Assembly: GCA_934358235.1 (NCBI GenBank)
Contig: CAKRKK010000157.1
Coordinates: 1 to 5,822, forward strand
DNA length: 5,822 nt
Reading direction: 5' to 3'
Source of the DNA: an uncultured Lachnospira sp.
GTDB lineage: Bacteria; Bacillota; Clostridia; Lachnospirales; Lachnospiraceae
A program made the position numbers and the translations under genes. The notes under the pieces are model-generated. The model searched no databases, was not told where the DNA came from, and saw only the letters and a list, made by a program, of their open reading frames with translations. Below, piece after piece: positions 1 through 5,119 of the stretch. The stretch's first letter is position 1. Each line of letters begins with the position of its first letter.

Positions 1-31
1 TGTATTTCACACAGGTATTTACCAACTGGAT

Positions 32-60
32 ATATCAGCGTGAGTATTGAAGGCTGATAT
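32..60. repeat. 8-bp inverted repeat downstream of spoIIIAH
   Basis: ATATCAGC (32-39) and GCTGATAT (53-60) are perfect inverted copies with a 13-base loop, nine bases past the spoIIIAH stop. No T-tract follows the stem on either strand, so it is not a standard intrinsic terminator. It could be a weak 3' hairpin or chance in AT-rich DNA. Confidence 0.4.
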
Positions 61-68
61 AACAAATA

Positions 69-662
69 CTACTTCACAACATTAATATTTATCTTATCAG
101 AGGTCATTCCTGTTTTTCTTTTTGCAATATCTTCTATCTGTGCCTTCTGGCTCGTTTCAAGCGACTGCTGATTAACAACAATGTCAACTCCGGTATCTGA
201 AACAGATGCAACAACATTATTAAAACCTTTGGCTTCAAGAAGTATTTCAATAGCCATCTCTTTTTCTGAATAATCAGCTATCTTTGCCAGTTCATTGACT
301 GCTGCCGCTTTAGAGGATTTATCCAGATTAGCATCATTTACAATATTGGTAAGATTTTCCGTATTTTTAGCTCGTATCTGTTCTCTGTTGAGCTTGGCTT
401 CTGATATAATACCTGAGCTTACCCCGCCAGATGTAAGAATTACACTTCCGGGCTCCTGAAGGCTTTCATCATCTGGTTCTTCATCCAGAACATCTATCTC
501 ATTATTCTCACTATTATCTGTTATATCCTTATTACTTACTTCACCTCTTCCACTTACAGATATAATATCTGATATATTTCCAGCATAGTTAATATACCCA
601 GCAACTGCCAGCATTATTGCAAGTGCTGTTATAATAACCTGATTTTTTTTGATTTTTTTCAC
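69..662 (-). CDS. spoIIIAH: Stage III sporulation protein AH, SpoIIQ-binding channel protein
   Basis: Mother-cell membrane protein that crosses the intermembrane space and, in B. subtilis and Clostridioides difficile, binds forespore SpoIIQ to form the channel and hold the membranes together. It has 197 residues (B. subtilis about 218). Order: basic start MKKIKK; membrane segment 8-26; acidic low-complexity linker about 41-70; helix with LNREQIRAKNTENLTNIV (91-108); ring-building domain 130-197 containing EMAIEILLEAKGFNNVVASV and VDIVVN. This is the YscJ/FliF-like fold of the family. The start is GTG with a strong SD. It is the last gene of the operon. The linker is rich in D, E and N and is poorly conserved in general; its length is the main variable part. 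Confidence 0.96.
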   Translation of the reverse strand: MKKIKKNQVIITALAIMLAVAGYINYAGNISDIISVSGRGEVSNKDITDNSENNEIDVLDEEPDDESLQEPGSVILTSGGVSSGIISEAKLNREQIRAKNTENLTNIVNDANLDKSSKAAAVNELAKIADYSEKEMAIEILLEAKGFNNVVASVSDTGVDIVVNQQSLETSQKAQIEDIAKRKTGMTSDKININVVK

Positions 663-668
663 AATTAA

Positions 669-673
669 CCTCC
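669..673 (-). promoter_or_regulatory. Ribosome binding site that fixes the GTG start of spoIIIAH
   Basis: GGAGG at 673-669 is six bases before GTG at 662, an ideal distance. There is no ATG near it, and the GTG is followed by a basic stretch and the membrane anchor, so GTG is the real start. Confidence 0.8.
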
Positions 674-687
674 GCTATATATCTTTC

Positions 688-1221
688 CTAAGACATTTTC
701 ATCACCTTTACTTTATGTACAGGAATATTCAGCAATCCACTTACAGCATTAGTTATTTCATTCACCAGCTCCTTGTCATCACCACCCTCACATACAATTA
801 TCGCACCATCAACAACAGGCATATTTTCCATAACAACATATGGTCTGCTGCCATCCGAAGTATCGTAAAATATGTGTGTACTTATCCGCTCCTGTTCAGA
901 CGATTCATCATCCTCCTTCGCTGCGGCTTTAGAACTGCTTTCTGAATATGATTCATCTTTAGCAAGTATTTTTTCAGATGAATTCTTAAGACTGAGCATA
1001 ACCTTAACCTTTCCTGCCTTATCTACACTGGTCAATATCTTTTCCAGCCGTTTTTCTACATATTCCTCATACATATCTGCGCTCAGCCCTTCATCTGCAT
1101 TTTCTTTAGTACTTTCTTCTTTAACATTGGACTTTCTGCCAACAGGTAATGTGACAACCATAAGTAAAACACCTGCTAGTATTAATATTAATATTTTGTC
1201 TTTACCGAATTTATTCAACAA
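688..1221 (-). CDS. spoIIIAG: Stage III sporulation protein AG, ring-forming channel component
   Basis: Mother-cell membrane protein whose extracellular domain forms a large ring in the intermembrane space (30-fold in B. subtilis). From TTG at 1221 it has 177 residues, shorter than B. subtilis (about 229). FGKDKILILILAGVLLMVV (5-23) is the conserved membrane anchor. The ring-building fold appears in two parts: YEEYVEKRLEKILTSVDKAG (51-70) with KVKVMLSL, then PVVDGAIIVCEGGDD (135-149) through NIPVHKVKVMKM at the end. Between them is a Ser/Glu/Lys/Asp-rich insert (about 79-134), the place where B. subtilis has its beta-insertion. The start is uncertain. If ATA at 1242 is used, seven residues (NTYYKKL-like) are added, which better resembles the basic pre-anchor sequence of relatives. 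There are two adjacent TTG codons (1221 and 1218). It ends 25 bases before spoIIIAH. Confidence 0.93.
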   Translation of the reverse strand: MLNKFGKDKILILILAGVLLMVVTLPVGRKSNVKEESTKENADEGLSADMYEEYVEKRLEKILTSVDKAGKVKVMLSLKNSSEKILAKDESYSESSSKAAAKEDDESSEQERISTHIFYDTSDGSRPYVVMENMPVVDGAIIVCEGGDDKELVNEITNAVSGLLNIPVHKVKVMKMS

Positions 1222-1245
1222 TTTTTTATAATATGTATTTATACT

Positions 1246-1254
1246 CTCACTCCC
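1246..1254 (-). promoter_or_regulatory. Shine-Dalgarno before spoIIIAG, paired with a non-standard start
   Basis: GGGAGTGAG at 1254-1246 is the only good SD between spoIIIAF and spoIIIAG. The in-frame codon at the right distance (7 bases after GGGAG) is ATA at 1242-1240. The first in-frame codon of a recognised start type is TTG at 1221, about 24 bases after the SD, with only A/T sequence before it. Confidence 0.6.
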
Positions 1255-1259
1255 TTATT

Positions 1260-1757
1260 CTATACAACACATATTTTTTCTTTTTCTATTCCAAGCTGTT
1301 CTGAAAGCCGGCTTTTAAAAGCCTGTTGGTCTGATTTTTTCAATTTTTCTGTATATATTGTAATTTTGTTAATATTAGCTACCTCTTCATCAGCTTCATT
1401 TACATCAACAACAGCCTTTTTTAATACAGCAGAATATTCCCTTAAGAGATTTTTTGCCTTAAGGCTTACTGCTTCAGTCAGCACAGTTTCAGTATTATAG
1501 GTGTACACCTGCCCTGATAAAGCCTTACTGTAATAAGCTGTGCTATATTCCTTATAGACATTTTCAAGCTTGTTTTTTATTGCATCAGGCTGCCCTATAA
1601 TATTTAGCAATGGCGTAATTACCAGCAGAATAAGTATCGTTCTTGTAACAAGCCTTATATAATTTATATATTTTTCTGAAACAACATTTATAACCAGAAC
1701 AGACAATATATAAAATATAATTATCTGGCGCAGCCATTCATATACCCCCTCCATCAT
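1260..1757 (-). CDS. spoIIIAF: Stage III sporulation protein AF
   Basis: Membrane protein of the SpoIIIA channel with a soluble C-terminal domain of ring-building-motif type in its relatives. It has 165 residues, shorter than B. subtilis (about 206). Two membrane segments lie at about 11-27 and 35-55. EWLRQII just after the start matches the family N-terminus, which supports the ATGATG at 1757/1754. A soluble part follows; its end, from INKITIYTE to LGIEKEKICVV, fits the strand-helix-strand ending of the fold. The first ATG is four bases from GGAGG and the second seven, so translation may start at the second Met. The start region is embedded in the 14-bp repeat. The gene ends 17 bases before the earliest possible spoIIIAG codon. 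Confidence 0.94.
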   Translation of the reverse strand: MMEGVYEWLRQIIIFYILSVLVINVVSEKYINYIRLVTRTILILLVITPLLNIIGQPDAIKNKLENVYKEYSTAYYSKALSGQVYTYNTETVLTEAVSLKAKNLLREYSAVLKKAVVDVNEADEEVANINKITIYTEKLKKSDQQAFKSRLSEQLGIEKEKICVV

Positions 1758-1800
1758 ATTTCCTCCATCATATTTCCTCCATCATATTTCCTCCATCATA
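1748..1800 (-). repeat. 14-bp tandem repeat (about 3.8 units) carrying SD plus double ATG, before spoIIIAF
   Basis: On the minus strand the unit AAATATGATGGAGG is repeated without a mismatch from 1800 to 1748, the outermost copy being incomplete. Each junction gives GGAGG, four bases, then ATGATG, so each unit contains a full ribosome binding site and start. ATG pairs begin at 1799, 1785, 1771 and 1757; the last is the spoIIIAF start. The array fills nearly the whole 56-base gap between spoIIIAE and spoIIIAF. It looks like slipped-strand duplication of the spoIIIAF translation start. Confidence 0.95.
1754..1799 (-). other. Three chained five-codon mini-ORFs (MMEEI) leading into spoIIIAF
   Basis: Starting at 1799, 1785 and 1771, each repeat unit reads ATG ATG GAG GAA ATA TGA, five codons and a stop. 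Each TGA overlaps the next ATG as ATGA, and the third stop (1756-1754) overlaps the spoIIIAF start at 1757 in the same way. Each has a GGAGG or, for the first, a weaker AGGGG (1810-1806) at usable distance. Whether ribosomes use them is inference; they may be a by-product of repeat expansion. Confidence 0.4.
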
Positions 1801-1813
1801 ACTTTCCCCTATG

Positions 1814-2983
1814 TCAGCCCGTTGCCAGACATATAAGTACAAGTGTTAGTATAAATAACACAGTAGTAATTATCGTAAGATATGTAAGACAGCCTACGGC
1901 ATTCCCAAGCCCTGATACTGCCCTTACAGCGCGCTTATCCGCCAACGGCTCCATAACTGCCGCAATCCCCTGATACAGGCTTGCTGTTACTATAAGTCTG
2001 AGTACAGGAAATAGCATGCAGATAATCAGCACTATTACTCCTGCTGCACCTATCGTATTCTTAATGAGTGCTGACGAGGCTATAACTGTGTGTGAAAGTG
2101 CTGCCGCGGTATCCCCGATACCAGGAATAAGACTTACTGCCTTACATAGATATGAAGTATTTATATCATCCTTTAACGGATTAATCACACTCTTAATTCC
2201 ATTAATTCCCATAAACAAAGTCAGTATAGTGCCACCGCACCACTTTATTCCCTTCTTTATAAATGTACACATATGGACAAAATGAGGTTCTTTATCTATA
2301 CAGTCACATAGCAGTATACATATATATATTCTTACCATATTAAGAAGAATATTTTTAATGAACATATCAGCAGCCATCATCATCCATATGACTATCTGGT
2401 AATATCCGGCTACACTTAGAGGCGAGCCAGAAGCACATACCGCCGGAAAAAATACCATTGATATAACCTTGTATATATTAATAATTGATGAAATGGAACT
2501 CTCTGTTAACTTATACATCCCAATAAAAACAGACATTAATATTGTTACCAGCGAAACTGCAATAACTCCGGATGCTGTATTTTTCAACTGTTTTTCGTTA
2601 AACAACGGAGCCAGTGCATTAATTAATGCTGAAAAAATACAAAGACAGACAATCTGTAATATATCATTTTTTGCAGCTTTTATAACCTTAATTATGTATA
2701 CATATATATCTTTTAGCTGTTCATTCCCGCTATTATCTGTGAGCAGCTCCTGCATTATCTCTTTGTAAGATATATTAATTCCCGTTTCCTTTCTGACTAT
2801 ATTATCTATATCCCTGTAAGCCTTATCATCAATTACATCTATACTATAGGGATTGTCTGTATCAGTCAGTTCATCTGCATAACAATAGTTTATACTGACA
2901 TGACCACAAAAAATATGTATATTCATAACAAAAATTACAAGCATATATATGAGCTTATTACACTTCAATTTTATTTCAGACAT
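1814..2983 (-). CDS. spoIIIAE: Stage III sporulation protein AE
   Basis: Large polytopic membrane protein of the SpoIIIA channel, a proposed core part of the export pore. From the ATG at 2983 it has 389 residues (B. subtilis about 399). It begins with a signal-peptide-like segment (basic start, hydrophobic 11-29, possible cleavage near YADE at 35-38). A polar extracytoplasmic part (38-105) follows, then about six to seven membrane segments between 107 and 387. The conserved block around SLIPGIGD (284-291) and the following ALIKNTIGAAGV (305-316) match the family. The frame extends to an ATG at 3049, but that would put a Cys-rich non-signal stretch in front and overlap spoIIIAD by 79 bases. 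The 2983 start has a modest SD (GGTGA, four bases ahead) and restores the signal peptide. A CxC...HxxHxC cluster at 226-239 is unusual. Confidence 0.95.
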   Translation of the reverse strand: MSEIKLKCNKLIYMLVIFVMNIHIFCGHVSINYCYADELTDTDNPYSIDVIDDKAYRDIDNIVRKETGINISYKEIMQELLTDNSGNEQLKDIYVYIIKVIKAAKNDILQIVCLCIFSALINALAPLFNEKQLKNTASGVIAVSLVTILMSVFIGMYKLTESSISSIINIYKVISMVFFPAVCASGSPLSVAGYYQIVIWMMMAADMFIKNILLNMVRIYICILLCDCIDKEPHFVHMCTFIKKGIKWCGGTILTLFMGINGIKSVINPLKDDINTSYLCKAVSLIPGIGDTAAALSHTVIASSALIKNTIGAAGVIVLIICMLFPVLRLIVTASLYQGIAAVMEPLADKRAVRAVSGLGNAVGCLTYLTIITTVLFILTLVLICLATG

Positions 2984-3351
2984 CCATTCACCATTTCTAT
3001 TAACGCAGCAATCACAGGCAGACTTATTAATATTACTGATATACGGCACAAAAGCTCAAGCTGTGAGGCTATTGCATTATACCCGTTATCCTTGCATATA
3101 TCAGAAATCAGTTGCGTAGCTATTGACAGACCAGTTATTTTCATAATTATTTTTATATAACTCTTATCTATATTAAGATTATTGGTAAGCACACTTATAT
3201 ATCCTGTTACCACTGACAGACTCTTAAGCATATGCATTGAAATAATCATACTGATAGCAAGCATTATAACTGCCGCATAAGAAGGAACCTCTTTCCTTAT
3301 GCATATACAGCAGATAACAGCACATATAACAATACCTGAAATCTGTAACAT
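2971..3351 (-). CDS. spoIIIAD: Stage III sporulation protein AD
   Basis: Integral membrane component of the SpoIIIA channel, related to SpoIIIAC by its repeated two-span design. It has 126 residues (B. subtilis about 133). Hydrophobic segments are at about residues 2-18, 25-46 and 100-121, with a weaker one at 66-84. The central KDNGYNAIASQLELLCRI (87-104) matches the conserved D-x-G-x-x-A-x-A-x-x-x-E-L pattern of the family. A strong SD (AGGAGG) lies four bases before the ATG at 3351. The end overlaps the start of spoIIIAE by 13 bases. Confidence 0.95.
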   Translation of the reverse strand: MLQISGIVICAVICCICIRKEVPSYAAVIMLAISMIISMHMLKSLSVVTGYISVLTNNLNIDKSYIKIIMKITGLSIATQLISDICKDNGYNAIASQLELLCRISVILISLPVIAALIEMVNGCLK

Positions 3352-3365
3352 AAAACCTCCTGCTT

Positions 3366-3560
3366 TTATATATCAAAGAGCTTCTGCATAGATGAAAACA
3401 GCTCAACTATATACGGAAGCACCCAGTATAACACAATAAGTATGCCTGCAAGACTCATAAGGAAGGCCTGGTCATCTCTTCCACTATGTTTTAATATCTG
3501 ATTAAGTATTGAAACTATTATTCCCACCGCTGCTATTTTAAATATTATTCCTGAATCCAT
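3366..3560 (-). CDS. spoIIIAC: Stage III sporulation protein AC
   Basis: Small two-span membrane protein of the SpoIIIA complex. From the ATG at 3560 it has 64 residues (B. subtilis about 68). Membrane segments are at about residues 4-23 and 32-53, joined by a short polar turn (KHSGRDD). The stretch IFKIAAVGIIVSILNQIL matches the SpoIIIAC N-terminal pattern. An in-frame ATG at 3584 would add eight charged residues but has no SD, only AT-rich sequence; the start at 3560 has a purine-rich GGAAAGG about 9 bases ahead. It begins 30 bases after spoIIIAB and ends 14 bases before spoIIIAD. Confidence 0.94.
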   Translation of the reverse strand: MDSGIIFKIAAVGIIVSILNQILKHSGRDDQAFLMSLAGILIVLYWVLPYIVELFSSMQKLFDI

Positions 3561-3590
3561 ATGCCTGCCTTTCCTGTCAATCATTTATTT

Positions 3591-4118
3591 CTATGCCAGA
3601 ATTATAGTTAATATTATACCAGCCATAACCCCTGATACCTGATATATTCTTGATTTAGTCTTTAATTCAGATTGCAGGCGGTTGTATATATTTTTCAATT
3701 TCCAGATTACATTATCAATGCACTTTAGCTGCAACTGGCGGTCTATATATGTATTTATCTGTCCGATTTCTTCAATAATCTTTAATTCTTCTTTTTTAAT
3801 AAATCCGTATTTCAACAGTTTGTCCGACTCCTCAAGCCATATTTCATAAAAAGTGCTCTCTCTATCCGATTCGTCCGTCAGCCCTGCATATACCTGCCCA
3901 TACATCTGACCCACTATATTATTACTTATATTATGTGCCAGCTCATTGCATATATCCGGAAGCGGCACAAGTCCATACTTTATCTGCGATTCCAGATAAT
4001 CAAAGGTATATATATACGCATCTATAACATTAATCCGCTCCTTTAACTGACGTGTCAGATAAAAGCCATAATACGAAGACATTATAATAATCAATACCGC
4101 TCCGGATAATTTATACAT
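3591..4118 (-). CDS. spoIIIAB: Stage III sporulation protein AB
   Basis: Membrane component of the SpoIIIA channel; structurally the family resembles the GspF-like platform proteins of type II secretion and is proposed to contact SpoIIIAA. It has 175 residues (B. subtilis about 171). One membrane segment is at the N-terminus (about 4-20) and one at the very C-terminus (about 158-175), with a long charged helical domain between them rich in E, K, Q and L. A stop codon lies in frame two codons before the ATG at 4118, so this is the earliest possible start, and it gives the proper N-terminal membrane segment. The start lies 28 bases inside spoIIIAA and the nearest purine-rich SD-like stretch is rather far upstream, so translational coupling to spoIIIAA is likely. 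Confidence 0.95.
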   Translation of the reverse strand: MYKLSGAVLIIIMSSYYGFYLTRQLKERINVIDAYIYTFDYLESQIKYGLVPLPDICNELAHNISNNIVGQMYGQVYAGLTDESDRESTFYEIWLEESDKLLKYGFIKKEELKIIEEIGQINTYIDRQLQLKCIDNVIWKLKNIYNRLQSELKTKSRIYQVSGVMAGIILTIILA

Positions 4119-4984
4119 TTTTCAATCGTTCCCTTTCCACATCGTTTCGACATTATTATTATCTTATTGAAGCCATCCCTTCCTATAAGCTCGCCTACAT
4201 AAGGCTTATTCTTTACTTCCTCTAAGGAATATCCATGCACCGTTCCAATGATTATGCAGCCGCAGGCAATACAATAACGGATTGCCGCAGCATCATACCT
4301 GTTACCTATTTCATCTACTGCTATCAGCTCTGGTGACATAGCTCTAATTGCCATAAGCATGCCGGAATCCTTAGGACAGCCATCAAATACATCTGTTCTT
4401 TTACCTATATCATTCTGTGGAATTCCCATATAACAGCCTGCTATTTCCTGCCTTTCATCTATAAGACTTATATTCATGGACAATTCCTCATTATTAGATA
4501 TACTACGCACCATGTCTCTTAACAGCGTTGTCTTTCCACACCCCGGCGGTGATATTATAAGTGTATTCTTAAGACCTCCCGCATAAACAAAGTCCATCAC
4601 CTTATTACTGCAGCCTAATACCTGATGTGAAATTCTTATACATAAAAATGTTATGTAATTAAAGTTTTTAATAATATTCTCTTCTACTATTGCATGTCCT
4701 GCTATTCCTATTCTATGTCCACCCTCAATAGTTATAAATCCCTGTCTGAAGCTTTGCTCATATGCATACACAGAATAATTAGCGGCAAGCTCAATTATCT
4801 TTTTCACATGCTCCCTTTTTGCCATTATTGTACTAACCACCTCCCTGTTATCATATATCAGAGAAATATAATGTCCTGTTCTTATCCGTATTTCATTGAT
4901 TGAGTTAAAGCTTATTCCATATAGATTAAGTCCCATAACCAGCTCATCAGGAAGAATTTTAACTATCTGGCCTATATCTCCCAT
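4091..4984 (-). CDS. spoIIIAA: Stage III sporulation protein AA, secretion-type ATPase
   Basis: Cytoplasmic ATPase of the mother-cell SpoIIIA channel, related to the VirB11/type II/type IV pilus secretion ATPases; it is thought to power assembly or transport. With the ATG at 4984 the protein is 297 residues (B. subtilis about 307). Walker A is SPPGCGKT (residues 145-152, with K151 and T152). Walker B is LIAVDE (220-225, with D224 and E225). GTVHG at 247-251 fits the following conserved motif. The N-terminal half has the family stretches INEIRIR (29-35) and FITIEGGHRIGIAG (83-96). The Ser in place of the usual first Gly of Walker A is normal for this family. It is the first gene of the operon, directly behind the predicted sigma-E promoter, and its end overlaps spoIIIAB by 28 bases. 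Three cysteines in YCIACGC (237-243) are a local curiosity. Confidence 0.97.
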   Translation of the reverse strand: MGDIGQIVKILPDELVMGLNLYGISFNSINEIRIRTGHYISLIYDNREVVSTIMAKREHVKKIIELAANYSVYAYEQSFRQGFITIEGGHRIGIAGHAIVEENIIKNFNYITFLCIRISHQVLGCSNKVMDFVYAGGLKNTLIISPPGCGKTTLLRDMVRSISNNEELSMNISLIDERQEIAGCYMGIPQNDIGKRTDVFDGCPKDSGMLMAIRAMSPELIAVDEIGNRYDAAAIRYCIACGCIIIGTVHGYSLEEVKNKPYVGELIGRDGFNKIIIMSKRCGKGTIEKCINYPERY

Positions 4985-5035
4985 AAAAAAACAACCTCCA
5001 TACACTGTTTTTCACAGTATATGAAGGTTGTCTTT
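4985..5035 (-). terminator. Intrinsic terminator after the permease gene, overlapping the spoIIIAA leader
   Basis: On the minus strand, 5031-5014 pairs with 5008-4991 to make an 18-bp stem with only two G.U pairs, and a five-base GAAAA loop. Seven T residues follow (4991-4985), which is the classic rho-independent layout. It lies about 90 bases past the permease stop codon and would end that transcript. The T-tract runs directly into the spoIIIAA ATG at 4984, and the 3' arm holds its SD. A-rich bases before the 5' arm (5033-5036) could extend the stem. Base pairing was read by eye. Confidence 0.85.
4995..4999 (-). promoter_or_regulatory. Ribosome binding site of spoIIIAA, inside the terminator stem
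   Basis: GGAGG at 4999-4995 sits 10 bases before the ATG at 4984, slightly long but workable. It decides the start: an in-frame GTG at 5005 lies upstream of this SD and would be only a few bases from the predicted transcription start, so it is unlikely to be used. In any read-through RNA the GGAGG is paired in the 18-bp stem. Confidence 0.75.
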
Positions 5036-5044
5036 TAATTATTC
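5016..5044 (-). promoter_or_regulatory. Predicted sigma-E promoter of the spoIIIA operon
   Basis: The minus strand has GAATAAT at 5044-5038, a 14-base spacer, and CATATACT at 5023-5016. Against the B. subtilis sigma-E consensus as I remember it (KMATATT, 13-15 bases, CATACAHT-like), this is 6 of 7 at -35 and 7 of 8 at -10 with ideal spacing. spoIIIA of B. subtilis is known to be sigma-E dependent, so the placement fits. A start 6-8 bases past the -10 falls near 5008-5010, in the hairpin loop. The leader would then be about 25 bases and would contain only the 3' arm of the terminator. Confidence 0.75.
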
Positions 5045-5119
5045 ATAGCATATTTTCATACAATACCAGATTACTTATAGCAGGTACTTTTATTAAATAT
5101 ACCCGAATACTATATTACA

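Noticed and set aside
1..57. Possible 3' end of a plus-strand gene entering from the left, with stops at 43, 50 or 57 depending on frame
   Set aside because: All three frames are open for most of this short stretch, so nothing favours a real gene end; too short to support.
649..945. Plus-strand open frame of 98 codons
   Set aside because: It lies opposite the start of spoIIIAH and the end of spoIIIAG and has no domain pattern.
872..1231. Plus-strand open frame of 119 codons opposite spoIIIAG
   Set aside because: It is the antisense shadow of the Ser/Glu-rich part of spoIIIAG; the product resembles no family, and spoIIIAG on the other strand is certain.
1228..1260. Possible internal forespore-type promoter (GAATA at 1260-1256, CATATTA at 1235-1229) before spoIIIAG
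   Set aside because: The -10 fits a sigma-G-like pattern, but the spacing is about 20 bases, two or more too long, and no sigma-E -35 fits. An internal promoter is reported for B. subtilis spoIIIA, so it was considered, but the match here is not good enough.
2984..3049. ATG at 3049 as the start of spoIIIAE
   Set aside because: It would overlap spoIIIAD by 79 bases and put 22 non-family residues ahead of a clear signal peptide beginning at 2983.
3224..3406. Minus-strand open frame of 60 codons across the spoIIIAC/AD junction
   Set aside because: It is a frame shadow of the ends of two recognised genes and has no SD or family pattern.
4529..4552. Walker A of SpoIIIAA beginning with Ser instead of Gly
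   Set aside because: SPPGCGKT is usual for SpoIIIAA proteins, so it is not a defect.
4985..5005. GTG at 5005 as the start of spoIIIAA
   Set aside because: It lies upstream of the only SD and next to the predicted transcription start; the added residues MYGGCFF come from the SD and T-tract.
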